Shown here: in pieces, positions 44,758 to 55,115 of the stretch
Layout of the letters: each line of letters begins with the position of its first letter
Numbering within the stretch: the stretch's first letter is position 1
Source of the DNA: an uncultured Lachnospiraceae bacterium
GTDB taxonomy: Bacteria; Bacillota; Clostridia; Lachnospirales; Lachnospiraceae
Assembly (NCBI GenBank): GCA_934309145.1
Contig: CAKRCW010000006.1
Location: forward strand, 62,001-126,000
Reading direction: 5' to 3'
Length of the DNA: 64,000 nt
Notes under the pieces: generated by a model
Seen by the model: only the letters and a program-made list of their open reading frames with translations
The model's database searches: none
What the model was told of the DNA's origin: nothing
Position numbers and translations under genes: made by a program

Positions 44758-46257
44758 ATGCGATTAGGAGATTTGCTTGAGAGTCTGTCCTATGAGGTCA
44801 TTCAAGGCAATATAGACATAGAGATAAATGGTATAAAGAACAATTCAAGAGAAGTTAAGCCGGGGGATTTATTCATTTGTATAAGAGGTAATGACTCTGA
44901 CGGTCACAGCTATGCGGCCAGTGTGTCATGTAAGGGAGCAGTTGCAATTATAGCTGAGAGAGAGATAAAAGTGCCGTTGGATGTTACAGTGATACAGGTT
45001 AAGAATTCGAGATATACAATGGGAATAGTAAGTGGAAGATTCTATGACAACCCATCTGCTAAGCTTACCGTTATAGGGATAACGGGAACGAAGGGCAAGA
45101 CAACGACTGCCTATATGTTATACAGTATACTTAATGCTGTAGGACATAAGACAGGACTTATAGGCACAGTGGAGATAGATGATGGAAAAAAACACATACG
45201 CTCTGAACATACCACCCCTGAATCGATAGATATACAGCGATATTTTAGCGATATGGTTGATAATGGTGTAAGGACAGTTGTAATGGAGGTGTCATCGCAG
45301 GGACTCATGCTAGACAGGGTTTCGGGGGTGGACTTTGATATAGGGATATTCACCAATCTGTCCAAGGACCATATAGGACCTAAGGAGCACAGCTGTTTTG
45401 AACAGTATAAGGAATGTAAAAAGAAGCTCTTTGGTATGTGCAGGCTCGGAATTATCAATCGTGACAGCCCATACTATGATGAGATAAGGAATGATTCCTC
45501 CTGTGATATAGTAACCTATGGTATGTCCGTTGAGGCAGATTACAGTGCCGGTGATGAGGAGTTATATATAGAGGATGGGCTGCTTGGAGTGTCATACAAT
45601 CTGTCCGGACGGGTGGCTGGCAGAGTAAGCGTTGATATGCCGGGAGAATTTACCATATACAATTCTCTTGCTGCTATTGCGGCTGCTGATATACTAGGAG
45701 TTGATTTTGCTGACATAAAAAGCTCCGTAAAGCACGTCACAGTTAAGGGACGTGTAGAGATGATACAGATATCAGATGCATTTACTCTTATGATAGATTA
45801 TGCACATAATAAGGTGGCTATGGAGCAGTTGCTTTACGCTTTAAGAAGGTATAATCCAACCGGGATAACGGTTGTCTTTGGTTGCGGGGGTAACCGTTCA
45901 CATGACAGAAGATACGAGATGGGGCTTATTGCCGCCGTTATGGCAGACGATATAATTCTTACAAACGATAATCCAAGATATGAGAATCCCCTTGATATAA
46001 TAGATGATATAAAAAAAGGCGTATATGCCGCAAAAGGAAAATGCGAGGTTATCTGTGACAGAAAGGAAGCTATACGCCATGCCATTTTACATGCAGAAAG
46101 CGGAGATATAGTTGTGCTTGCAGGAAAGGGGCATGAGACCTATCAGGATATATGCGGTATAAAGTACGACATGGATGAGAGACAATTAATCAGAGAAGTA
46201 TTGGAGGAAGAAGATGTCACAAAAATATGCGGATATAATAATCGATATTTCGCATGA
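44758..46257 (+). CDS. murE: UDP-MurNAc-tripeptide synthetase, meso-DAP adding
   Basis: A 499-residue Mur ligase. ATP site GITGTKGKTTT, UDP-MurNAc region at the N terminus, and the DNPR motif in TNDNPRYENPLDI, which marks meso-diaminopimelate as substrate. It joins meso-DAP to UDP-MurNAc-L-Ala-D-Glu in the cytoplasm. It takes the place usually held by coaBC between rpoZ and priA; coaBC is not in the window. Its end overlaps priA by 44 nt. Confidence 0.9.
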   Translation: MRLGDLLESLSYEVIQGNIDIEINGIKNNSREVKPGDLFICIRGNDSDGHSYAASVSCKGAVAIIAEREIKVPLDVTVIQVKNSRYTMGIVSGRFYDNPSAKLTVIGITGTKGKTTTAYMLYSILNAVGHKTGLIGTVEIDDGKKHIRSEHTTPESIDIQRYFSDMVDNGVRTVVMEVSSQGLMLDRVSGVDFDIGIFTNLSKDHIGPKEHSCFEQYKECKKKLFGMCRLGIINRDSPYYDEIRNDSSCDIVTYGMSVEADYSAGDEELYIEDGLLGVSYNLSGRVAGRVSVDMPGEFTIYNSLAAIAAADILGVDFADIKSSVKHVTVKGRVEMIQISDAFTLMIDYAHNKVAMEQLLYALRRYNPTGITVVFGCGGNRSHDRRYEMGLIAAVMADDIILTNDNPRYENPLDIIDDIKKGVYAAKGKCEVICDRKEAIRHAILHAESGDIVVLAGKGHETYQDICGIKYDMDERQLIREVLEEEDVTKICGYNNRYFA

Positions 46258-48223
46258 GGCAATCGACAGGGCATTTCAATATAAGATACCAGACGAATTA
46301 ATCGATTGTATTGAGATAGGAACCAAAGCACAGGTTCCATTTGGAAATGGAAATAAGCTTCGCCAGGGATATGTTATCGGTATAACTGACACACCATCGT
46401 ATGACGAGGATAAAATAAAATATATAGATTCTGTTGATGAAAAAGGCTTGCAGATAGAGGGTAAGCTTATAAGACTTGCGGCGTGGATGCATGAGACATA
46501 TGGCTCAACCATGATAAATGCACTTAAGACTGTTATGCCAGTGAAACAGAGTGTAAGAGCTGCTGCAAAGAAGGTCGTTGAAGAAGAGTATGTGGTTGAA
46601 AAGCCTCCTGTACTTGAACTTAATGCTGACCAGCAAAGCCTTGTAGATGAATTTTGCAGTGATTTTCATGCCGGCAGAAGGAAAAATTACCTTCTGCGTG
46701 GCGTGACCGGAAGCGGCAAGACTGAGGTATATATAGGCTGCATCAAGAAGGTTATCGAGGATGGTGGACAGGCTATCGTTTTAATTCCTGAGATAGGACT
46801 TACATACCAGAATGTGGCAAGGATGAAGCAGCATTTTGGAAGCAGGGTAGCTGTCATACACTCTAAGCAGAGCAAGGGTGAGAAGTATCAGATGCTTATG
46901 AAGGCTGGCAGACATGAGGTGGATGTTATTATTGGTCCGAGGTCTGCATTATTTACGCCCTGTGATAACCTTAAGCTTATAATAATAGATGAGGAGCATG
47001 ACGCGGCATATAAGAGTGACCAGCCGCCAAAATATCATGCGAGAGAGACAGCTATCGAGAGGGCAAGGCTTGAAGGTGCGAGTGTAATACTCGGCTCAGC
47101 GACGCCTACCATAGAGAGCTATGCGTTAGCTAAGCTTGGCAGATACACATTATGGGAGCTCACTGACAGACCTTGTGGTATGAGACTTCCTGATGTATCT
47201 GTTGTTGATATGCGGGAAGAATTTCATATGGGAAACAGAGGCATTATAAGTCAGGAACTAAAGGAACTTATGAATGAATGCTTAGGTAGAAATGAACAGA
47301 TTATGCTCTTCATAAACAGAAGGGGCTATAATAGCTTTGTGTCGTGCAGGGAGTGCGGAGAGGTTATCAAATGTCCTAAATGTGAGGTGGCATTATCGCT
47401 TCACAATAATGGATTTATGATGTGTCATTATTGTGGTTATATAGAGCGTGAGCCAAAGCAGTGCCCGAAATGTAAGTCAAAAATGATAGGTGGATTTGGC
47501 GCGGGGACTGAGAAGGTGGAAGCGGAGATAAACCGATTATTTCCAGAGGCAAAAACGCTTAGAATGGATAAGGACACCACTGGAAGAAAGGGTGCTCATG
47601 CGGCAATACTTAATAAGTTTAAACAGCATAAGGCGGATGTTCTTATAGGAACCCAGATGATAGTAAAAGGTCATGATTTTAACAATGTTACTCTTGTTGG
47701 AATTATACTGGCAGATATGTCACTTTTTGCAAATGATTTCAGGGCAGGTGAGCGGACCTTTGACCTCATTACACAGGCAGCCGGAAGGGCAGGAAGAGGG
47801 GACAAGGACGGAAATGTTGTGATACAGACTTATCAGCCTGAGCATTATGCGATAGCTACAGCGGCAAAGCAGGACTATGAGGAATTCTTCAATATGGAGA
47901 TGTCTTACAGAAGATTGTTGAAATATCCGCCTGTATATAATATGATGGTCTTGCTTATCACTTCAGAGGATAAGGATATGGCATATGAGGCATCAAAGCA
48001 ATTGGCGACAGCATTAAAAAAGCTTGGCGCGGGAATGGACAAGTTAAGAATAATAGGTCCGGGTGACGCCTCAATAAGTAAAATAAATGATGTATATAGA
48101 AGAGTCATATACATAAAGGCATATGGCATGGACAACATAATAAAAATGAGACAGGCTATAGACAACTACAATCAGGATGGTGTAAATATATCAGTAGATG
48201 TAAATCCGATGTCAACGTATTAG
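46214..48223 (+). CDS. priA: Primosomal protein N' (replication restart helicase)
   Basis: A 669-residue DEAH-type helicase that reloads the replisome at stalled forks. Walker A GVTGSGKTEVYIG, Walker B IIDEEHDAAY, and the paired zinc-binding cysteines CRECGEVIKCPKC and CHYCG...CPKCKS. At 669 residues it is shorter than B. subtilis PriA (about 805), mainly in the N-terminal DNA-binding region. The start (GGAGGAAGAAG before ATG) lies within the end of murE. Confidence 0.93.
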   Translation: MSQKYADIIIDISHEAIDRAFQYKIPDELIDCIEIGTKAQVPFGNGNKLRQGYVIGITDTPSYDEDKIKYIDSVDEKGLQIEGKLIRLAAWMHETYGSTMINALKTVMPVKQSVRAAAKKVVEEEYVVEKPPVLELNADQQSLVDEFCSDFHAGRRKNYLLRGVTGSGKTEVYIGCIKKVIEDGGQAIVLIPEIGLTYQNVARMKQHFGSRVAVIHSKQSKGEKYQMLMKAGRHEVDVIIGPRSALFTPCDNLKLIIIDEEHDAAYKSDQPPKYHARETAIERARLEGASVILGSATPTIESYALAKLGRYTLWELTDRPCGMRLPDVSVVDMREEFHMGNRGIISQELKELMNECLGRNEQIMLFINRRGYNSFVSCRECGEVIKCPKCEVALSLHNNGFMMCHYCGYIEREPKQCPKCKSKMIGGFGAGTEKVEAEINRLFPEAKTLRMDKDTTGRKGAHAAILNKFKQHKADVLIGTQMIVKGHDFNNVTLVGIILADMSLFANDFRAGERTFDLITQAAGRAGRGDKDGNVVIQTYQPEHYAIATAAKQDYEEFFNMEMSYRRLLKYPPVYNMMVLLITSEDKDMAYEASKQLATALKKLGAGMDKLRIIGPGDASISKINDVYRRVIYIKAYGMDNIIKMRQAIDNYNQDGVNISVDVNPMSTY

Positions 48224-48241
48224 ATTAGGAGGAATATATAA

Positions 48242-48718
48242 ATGGCAATAAGAAAAATCAGATTAGATGGTGATGATGTGTTGAGAAAGGTGTGCAAGCC
48301 GGTAGAGAAGATGACACCTAGAATAGAGACATTGATTGATGATATGTTTGATACAATGTATGAGGCAAATGGAGTGGGACTTGCTGCACCACAGGTGGGA
48401 ATACTTAAAAGAATAGTAGTAATAGATGTATGCGACGGAGATGCATATGTGCTTATTAATCCACGAATAACAGAGGCTGATGGAGAACAGCTTGGAGATG
48501 AGGGCTGCCTTAGTCTGCCTGGACTTGTAGGCAAGGTTAAGAGACCAAATCACGTTATATGTAAAGCTTACGATATAGATATGAATGAGATTACTGTTGA
48601 GGGTGAGGGACTTCTTGCAAGAGCTATATGCCATGAGTTGGACCATTTAGATGGAATCCTCTACAAGGATAAGACAGAGGATGGATTATACAGCGTAGAT
48701 GCACCTACAGAGGACTAA
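48242..48718 (+). CDS. def: Peptide deformylase
   Basis: A 158-residue metalloenzyme that removes the formyl group from new proteins. Motif I GVGLAAPQVG, motif II EGCLSLPG and motif III HELDHLDG, which supply the metal ligands and the catalytic Glu, are complete. AGGAGG precedes the ATG. It is followed by fmt, so formylation and deformylation are encoded together. Confidence 0.95.
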   Translation: MAIRKIRLDGDDVLRKVCKPVEKMTPRIETLIDDMFDTMYEANGVGLAAPQVGILKRIVVIDVCDGDAYVLINPRITEADGEQLGDEGCLSLPGLVGKVKRPNHVICKAYDIDMNEITVEGEGLLARAICHELDHLDGILYKDKTEDGLYSVDAPTED

Positions 48719-48750
48719 GTATTTTTTCTTGATACGGAGGTATTTGATAT

Positions 48751-49689
48751 ATGAAGGTTGTATATATGGGAACACCTGAATTTGCAGTGTATGCACTTAA
48801 GGCAATTATAGAGGCCGGACATGATGTAAAGGCTGTGTTTACACAGCCGGATAAGGCTAAGGGAAGAAGCAAGGCACTTGTGCCAACACCTGTAAAGGCT
48901 TGCGCAATGGCACATGATATACCGGTATATCAGCCGGAGAAGATAAGAGAGACCTGCAATGTAGAGCTTATAAAGAACATTGCACCTGATATAATAGTGG
49001 TTGCGGCTTATGGACAGATACTTCCTGAGAGCATACTTAATATACCTGAATATGGATGTGTGAATATTCATGCATCATTACTTCCTAAGTATCGTGGGGC
49101 AGCACCTATAGAGTGGTCTATCATAGATGGAGAAGAGAAAACAGGTGTCACAACCATGTACATGGAAAAGGGCTTAGATACAGGTGACATGATAGAAAAA
49201 GTTGAGGTAGCAATCTGCCCTGATGACACCGGAGAGACCTTACATGACAAGTTGGCGGCAGCGGGAGCAAAGCTTATAATCTCTACGATGGAGAAATTAG
49301 AGAACAAAACAGCTACAAGAACAAAGCAGAATGACACGGAAAGCTGCTACGCAAAAATGCTCACAAAGGAGCTTGGCAACATAGACTTTAGCATGGATGC
49401 GGTATATATAGAGAGGCTTATAAGAGGCCTTATCCCATGGCCTTGCGCTTATACAACACTAGAGGGCAAGAGCATAAAGCTCTACAAGGCAGGTGTTAAG
49501 GAGATTGACACTTCAGCATATAAGCCTGGTGAGATAATAGAAATTACGAAAAAGACATTTACCATTGCCTGTGGTAAAAATGCACTTGTTATAAATAAGC
49601 TTCAGCCAGAGGGGAAAAAGCCGATGGATACTGTTGCATTTCTTAACGGAAACAAGATAACTGCTGGTATGATATGTGGAGTAAATTAG
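48751..49689 (+). CDS. fmt: Methionyl-tRNA formyltransferase
   Basis: A 312-residue enzyme using 10-formyl-THF to formylate initiator Met-tRNA. MGTPEFAVYALKAI at the N terminus, NIHASLLPKYRGAAPIEW with the catalytic Asn-His region, and the C-terminal OB-like domain. Follows def by 32 nt. Confidence 0.95.
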   Translation: MKVVYMGTPEFAVYALKAIIEAGHDVKAVFTQPDKAKGRSKALVPTPVKACAMAHDIPVYQPEKIRETCNVELIKNIAPDIIVVAAYGQILPESILNIPEYGCVNIHASLLPKYRGAAPIEWSIIDGEEKTGVTTMYMEKGLDTGDMIEKVEVAICPDDTGETLHDKLAAAGAKLIISTMEKLENKTATRTKQNDTESCYAKMLTKELGNIDFSMDAVYIERLIRGLIPWPCAYTTLEGKSIKLYKAGVKEIDTSAYKPGEIIEITKKTFTIACGKNALVINKLQPEGKKPMDTVAFLNGNKITAGMICGVN

Positions 49690-49746
49690 CGTTGTATAGT
49701 TAATTGTGAAGGGTTAATTAAACGGAGATTTGAACGGAGTATACAG

Positions 49747-51051
49747 ATGGATGCAAGAGATATAACATTATCAATATTGTTAGATATGGACACCAACAAG
49801 ACATTTTCCAATGTCGCCATAGATAAGGCATTAAGGCAGCATCAGTTTGATGATAAAAAGGACAGGGCATTTATAACCAGATTGGCAGAGGGAACTACTG
49901 AGAGACGAATCAATCTGGACTATATCATAGACAGCTTTTCCAAGACGAAGGTAAGAAAATGCAAGCCGCTTATAAGATGTCTGCTAAGAATGGGAACGTA
50001 TCAGATAATGTACATGGACTCTGTGCCTGACAGTGCAGCCTGTAATGAGATGGTCAAGCTTGCGAAGGCTCATGGGTTTGCATCGCTGTCTGGTTTTGTA
50101 AATGGAGTTTTAAGAAATATTTCGCGTCACAAGGATGAGATAAAATATCCTGATTATGACACTGACACTAAGCAATATCTGTCAATTAAATATTCTGTTC
50201 CGGAGTGGCTTGTGGTAAAGCTTATGTCAGATTACCCTGACAAGGCGGAGGCTATCCTTGAGGGAAGCTATTTGGACAGGGATACATCAATAAGGGTAAA
50301 CACAGATAAAATATCAGTAACAGACCTGACTAAGCTTCTTGCTGATAATGGAATAAATGTAACACCAGGAATATATGATGAAAAGGCTCTTCATATAAGT
50401 GGTTATGATTTCATAAGAAGAGTTCCGGGATATAAGCAAGGTTATTTTACAGTTCAGGATGAGAGCTCAATGTGTGCCATAAGAGAAATAGGCATAAAGG
50501 AAAACGATATAATATATGATGTGTGTTCTGCTCCCGGTGGAAAGACGACTGCCGCTGCAGAATATCTTCACGGAACAGGTCATGTATATTCTATGGATAT
50601 AGCTGCCGATAAGATTTCTCTGATAGAGGATAATGTAGAACGGTTAGGGCTATGTAACGTAACAGTTACAGAGCATGATGCCACTAAGCCACTTATAGAT
50701 GAAAAGACAGGAATGCCTTGTAAGGCAGATGTGGTTATAGCCGACTTACCTTGCTCAGGACTTGGTGTTATGGGAAGAAAAAATGATATTAAGTACAGGG
50801 TTACAGAAAATGATTTATCCGAGTTGGTTTCTATTCAGCGAAGGATACTTGAGGTTGTCTGTAGCTATGTGAAGGATGCTGGTACACTTTTATACAGCAC
50901 TTGTACAATTAATCCGGATGAAAATGAGAAGAATGTAAGATGGTTTCTTAATAATCATAAGGAGTTTAAGCTTATTAAGGACAGGCTTTTTATACAGGGT
51001 GTAGATAATTGTGACGGCTTTTATTATGCAGTGATGAAGCGTGATAATTAG
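49747..51051 (+). CDS. rsmB: 16S rRNA (cytosine-967-C5)-methyltransferase
   Basis: A 434-residue RNA m5C methyltransferase with an N-terminal NusB-like domain (about 1-135) and a C-terminal Rossmann domain. SAM motif VCSAPGGKTTAAA, catalytic cysteines in ADLPCSGLG and YSTCTINPDE. Length and domain order are usual. Confidence 0.93.
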   Translation: MDARDITLSILLDMDTNKTFSNVAIDKALRQHQFDDKKDRAFITRLAEGTTERRINLDYIIDSFSKTKVRKCKPLIRCLLRMGTYQIMYMDSVPDSAACNEMVKLAKAHGFASLSGFVNGVLRNISRHKDEIKYPDYDTDTKQYLSIKYSVPEWLVVKLMSDYPDKAEAILEGSYLDRDTSIRVNTDKISVTDLTKLLADNGINVTPGIYDEKALHISGYDFIRRVPGYKQGYFTVQDESSMCAIREIGIKENDIIYDVCSAPGGKTTAAAEYLHGTGHVYSMDIAADKISLIEDNVERLGLCNVTVTEHDATKPLIDEKTGMPCKADVVIADLPCSGLGVMGRKNDIKYRVTENDLSELVSIQRRILEVVCSYVKDAGTLLYSTCTINPDENEKNVRWFLNNHKEFKLIKDRLFIQGVDNCDGFYYAVMKRDN

Positions 51052-51076
51052 AATGTGTAGATGAGGAAATAGTGAT

Positions 51077-52123
51077 ATGGCTTTAGATATTGATGTTAAG
51101 TCAATGTATATAGATGAGCTCACAGAGTGGGTTAAAAAACAGGGAGAACCGCAGTTTCGTGCAAAACAGCTATATGAGTGGATGCACAAGAAATATGCAG
51201 GCTCTACGGATGATATGACGAATATTCCTAAGAAACTTAGGGAGAAAATAGATAACGATGGATTTGTCTCTATAGTGGAGGAGACAAGACAGACATCTAA
51301 GTCTGATGGAACAATTAAGTTTTTGTTCAGATTAGGTGACGGACAGATGATAGAGAGTGTATTTATGAAATACAACTATGGTAATTCAATATGTATCTCA
51401 TCACAGGCCGGCTGCCGTATGGGATGCAGATTTTGTGCTTCAACAATAGGCGGTCTTGTAAGAAATTTAACTGCCTCAGAGATGTTAGAGCAGGTGTATG
51501 CTGCAATGCGGATAACTGGAGAGAGGATATCTAATATAGTTGTCATGGGAACAGGTGAACCGTTAGATAACTATGATAATCTGATAAGATTTATAAAAAT
51601 TATATCTGATGAGGCGGGTTACAATATAAGCCAGAGAAATATAACCGTATCAAGCTGTGGCATAGTGCCTAGGATATATGACCTTGCAGATGAGAATCTT
51701 ACTATAACCTTTGCACTTTCTCTTCACGCGCCTACTGATATTGAGAGAAAGGAGCTTATGCCGATAGCAAGCAGATACTCGCTTGCTGAGACAATTGACG
51801 CTTGTAAGGCATATTTTGATAAAACAGGACGTAGAATTACATTTGAGTACAGTCTTGTTAAGGGGAAAAATGACTCTATAGAACACGCGGAGAAGCTGGC
51901 TGGACTTCTTCACGGTATTAACTGTCATGTTAATCTTATACCGATTAATCCTGTCAGGGAGCGTGATTTTGAACAAAGTGATAACGATTCCGTTCAAAAA
52001 TTCAAATTAGCACTTGAAAAAAAATCAATAAATGGTACTATAAGAAAGAGTATGGGTAGCGATATAGATGCTGCCTGTGGACAGTTAAGAAGAAAATACG
52101 CTGAATCGGGAGGAGACCGATGA
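51077..52123 (+). CDS. rlmN: Dual-specificity 23S rRNA/tRNA adenine-C2 methyltransferase
   Basis: A 348-residue radical SAM enzyme that methylates A2503 of 23S rRNA and A37 of some tRNAs. The cluster motif is CRMGCRFCAS, and the C-terminal Cys of DIDAACGQL is the methyl-carrying residue. No sign of a Cfr-type change. The stop overlaps the phosphatase start by 4 nt. Confidence 0.95.
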   Translation: MALDIDVKSMYIDELTEWVKKQGEPQFRAKQLYEWMHKKYAGSTDDMTNIPKKLREKIDNDGFVSIVEETRQTSKSDGTIKFLFRLGDGQMIESVFMKYNYGNSICISSQAGCRMGCRFCASTIGGLVRNLTASEMLEQVYAAMRITGERISNIVVMGTGEPLDNYDNLIRFIKIISDEAGYNISQRNITVSSCGIVPRIYDLADENLTITFALSLHAPTDIERKELMPIASRYSLAETIDACKAYFDKTGRRITFEYSLVKGKNDSIEHAEKLAGLLHGINCHVNLIPINPVRERDFEQSDNDSVQKFKLALEKKSINGTIRKSMGSDIDAACGQLRRKYAESGGDR

Positions 52124-52839
52124 AATCAAGTGGAAAAACTGACACAGGGAATAAGCGAAATAATAATCAGGACAGCATATTCTTTAGTGATCAGCCTATT
52201 GGCCCATTGCCTAATTTGTACATAGTAGCAGATGGTATGGGGGGACATAAAGCCGGAGATCAGGCATCAAAGATGGCGATTGATATTACGGTAGATTTTG
52301 TTAAAAATTCAACATTAGAGAATCCTATTGCAGTGCTTAAGAGAGCCATGATATATGCCAATAATGAGATATATAAAGCTGCAAGCAAGGATCCTGAGCT
52401 TACAGGTATGGGTACAACTATGGTTGTCGCCGTTGCGCAGGAGGGAAAGCTCTATGTTGCGAATGTTGGTGACAGCAGATTATATGTTGTTAATTCAGAG
52501 ATTAAGCAGATAACTATGGATCATTCTTTAGTTGAGGAGCTTATAAGGAAGGGCGAGCTTGAGAGAAAAAGAGGGCGAAACCATCCGGAGAAGAATATTA
52601 TTACTAAAGCTATGGGATCTAAAGAAGAGGTTATACCTGATTTCTTTGAGATAGATATTAATTCTGAGGATAAATATTTGTTATGTTCAGATGGATTATC
52701 CAATATGGTAGAGGATGACGAGATTAGAGACATTGTAGTTGATAACTATAAGCTTGAGGATATAGCACAAGCGTTAGTTGACAGGGCTAACTACTATGGT
52801 GGCTCAGACAATATATCCGTTGTCGTCATATCAGAGTAA
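52120..52839 (+). CDS. stp: PP2C-type Ser/Thr phosphatase
   Basis: A 239-residue metal-dependent phosphatase. Motifs RNNNQDS, VADGMGGHKAGDQAS, GMGTTMV and LCSDGLSNMVEDD are present. It should reverse the action of the PASTA kinase encoded 35 nt later, as in the known stp-prkC pair. Confidence 0.94.
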   Translation: MKSSGKTDTGNKRNNNQDSIFFSDQPIGPLPNLYIVADGMGGHKAGDQASKMAIDITVDFVKNSTLENPIAVLKRAMIYANNEIYKAASKDPELTGMGTTMVVAVAQEGKLYVANVGDSRLYVVNSEIKQITMDHSLVEELIRKGELERKRGRNHPEKNIITKAMGSKEEVIPDFFEIDINSEDKYLLCSDGLSNMVEDDEIRDIVVDNYKLEDIAQALVDRANYYGGSDNISVVVISE

Positions 52840-52874
52840 TTAATTAGAGGAATATAACAGAAAGGATAGAAGTT

Positions 52875-55103
52875 ATGTTAAAACCAGGAATGATATTATG
52901 CGATAGATATGAAATACTTGAAGTGGTTGGCGCAGGCGGAATGTCTATTGTATATAAGGCAAGATGTCACAGATTGAACAGAAATGTTGCAATAAAGGTG
53001 CTTAAGCCAGAGTTTAGCAATGATAAGAATTTTGTTACAAAATTCAAGATAGAAGCTCAGGCAGCAGCCGGGCTTACACATCCTAACATAGTTAATGTTT
53101 ATGATGTAGTGGATGACGATGGTATATATTTTATCGTCATGGAGCTTGTGGATGGTATTACACTTAAAGAATATATAGAGAAGAATGGCAGACTTAATAT
53201 GACTGAGGCTATTGATTTTTCAATACAGATTGCTTCAGGACTTGAGGCAGCTCATGAGAATCACATTATTCACAGGGATATTAAGCCACAGAATATAATT
53301 GTATCAAAAAATGGCAATATTAAGGTTACTGATTTTGGTATTGCGAGAGCAGCATCATCTAACACTCTTACATCAGGTGCTATGGGCAGTGTTCATTATA
53401 TTTCACCTGAGCAGGCAAGAGGTGGTTACAGTGACGAGAGAAGTGATATATATTCTCTTGGTATCACTATGTATGAGATGGTAACCGGAAGAGTTCCATT
53501 TGAGGGTGATAACAACGTATCAGTTGCTCTTATGCATATTCAGAGTGAGATGATACCACCAAGACAGTATTATCCTGATATATATTCAAGCTTTGAGAAG
53601 ATTATTCTTAAGGCAACACAGAAGAAGCCTGAGAGAAGATATCTTACGGCAAGTGCGCTTATTGCAGATTTGAAGAGAGTACAGAACAATCCTAATATAG
53701 ATATAGTCGTAGCACCTACAGCTATTACAAACAGTCCTACTCAGGAATGGACTAAGGAGGATGTCAAGGCTATAAGAGATGGCAGTGCATACAAGGATTC
53801 ATATGTGAACAGCCAGCTAAATGCATTTCAGAATCCGCCTGTTCAGAATGAGATGGGTGAATTAAGAGCCAACGATGGTATATCAATGATTCCGGTCAAT
53901 AATCAGAAAATTAATGAACTGCTCAATGAAGATGATTCATGGGAGGATGAATTTTATGATGAGCCGGTTGAACCACAGCGAAAGTCAAGTCTTAAGAAGG
54001 TTCAGGATTATGATGACAGTGATGATTACGAGGAAGAGGACGACAATCAGGAGTTAGATCCGGGACTTAAGAAGGCTGTGACAATAGCCGGTGTTATAAC
54101 TGCTATAATACTTGCGATTGTTGTTATGGTTGTACTTGGTAATCTGATGGGATGGTTTAAGTTCGGAAGTAAGAAGAACAGTACCACAACTGAGGCTGCA
54201 AACGAGGTTGCGATGATAGATGTTACAGGCATTTCGGAGGATGCAGCGATTAAGATGCTTAAAGACCTTGGATTTGTGAACATAAAGACTGAGCAGGAGG
54301 CTAAAGAGGATGTTCAGGAAGGCTATGTTTTTGACCAGAACTTCAAGAAGGATGAGATGGTTGATATCAATAAAGAGATAGTCCTTAAGGTAAGTGCCGG
54401 GGCTGAGGCTAAGGATGTACCTGATGTCAAAGGACTTGAAGACTCAAGAGCTGTAACACTTATTGAGGAGGCTGGCTTCCATGTAGTTCATGCATATGAA
54501 TTTGATGATGAGGTTGAGAAGGATTATGTCATTTCTCAGGAGCCTAAGGGCGGAGAACAGGCACCAGCAGGTTCAGATATAGTTATCACAGTAAGTAATG
54601 GCTCAGAGGTTAAGCAGGTTGCGACACCAAGCATTGTAAACCTTTCTGAGGCTAAGGCTATAAACTCACTTAATCAGGCTAAGCTTTCAGCAGGTGCAAC
54701 ATCACACAGCTACAGTGATACAGTTCCAGCCGGAAGTGTTATAAGCCAGAACCCTGTAAGCGGAACAATGGTTGATGAGGGAACTACAGTGGATTATGTA
54801 ATAAGCGATGGCCCGGAGCCTAAGGCTACGACATATACAGCTAATATTACAGGTAGTGTAACATGTAATAACCCAGACCTTGACGGTCAGGCAGTTACAA
54901 TACAGATACAGTTTAATGGCGAGACAGTTGCTGAAAAACCTGCAACAGTTATATCAGGGCAGGCAACATCGGTATCTGGTTCAAAGACTGGATTAGCACA
55001 GCAGAGTGGTTCTGCTACGGTTGTCATACTTGATTCAGCAGGTAATAATGTAACAGCTTCATTCTCACCTAATCTTAGCACAAGCTACACAGCAGAACAG
55101 TAG
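52875..55103 (+). CDS. prkC: PASTA-domain Ser/Thr protein kinase
   Basis: A 742-residue membrane kinase. The kinase domain (about 10-275) has GAGGMSIVYKA, VAIKVLK, the catalytic loop HRDIKPQNI and DFGIARA. An acidic juxtamembrane region ends at a single membrane segment (about 400-424). Three PASTA repeats follow outside the cell (about 443-650), which bind muropeptides or lipid II in the family. A Ser/Thr-rich beta domain of about 90 residues closes the protein (from about 652). In spore formers this kinase can trigger germination. Confidence 0.95.
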   Translation: MLKPGMILCDRYEILEVVGAGGMSIVYKARCHRLNRNVAIKVLKPEFSNDKNFVTKFKIEAQAAAGLTHPNIVNVYDVVDDDGIYFIVMELVDGITLKEYIEKNGRLNMTEAIDFSIQIASGLEAAHENHIIHRDIKPQNIIVSKNGNIKVTDFGIARAASSNTLTSGAMGSVHYISPEQARGGYSDERSDIYSLGITMYEMVTGRVPFEGDNNVSVALMHIQSEMIPPRQYYPDIYSSFEKIILKATQKKPERRYLTASALIADLKRVQNNPNIDIVVAPTAITNSPTQEWTKEDVKAIRDGSAYKDSYVNSQLNAFQNPPVQNEMGELRANDGISMIPVNNQKINELLNEDDSWEDEFYDEPVEPQRKSSLKKVQDYDDSDDYEEEDDNQELDPGLKKAVTIAGVITAIILAIVVMVVLGNLMGWFKFGSKKNSTTTEAANEVAMIDVTGISEDAAIKMLKDLGFVNIKTEQEAKEDVQEGYVFDQNFKKDEMVDINKEIVLKVSAGAEAKDVPDVKGLEDSRAVTLIEEAGFHVVHAYEFDDEVEKDYVISQEPKGGEQAPAGSDIVITVSNGSEVKQVATPSIVNLSEAKAINSLNQAKLSAGATSHSYSDTVPAGSVISQNPVSGTMVDEGTTVDYVISDGPEPKATTYTANITGSVTCNNPDLDGQAVTIQIQFNGETVAEKPATVISGQATSVSGSKTGLAQQSGSATVVILDSAGNNVTASFSPNLSTSYTAEQ

Positions 55104-55115
55104 GGTGCTGATTTA

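Noticed and set aside
46214..46257. Frameshift joining murE and priA
   Set aside because: Both proteins are complete and the 44-nt overlap has a good ribosome site for priA.
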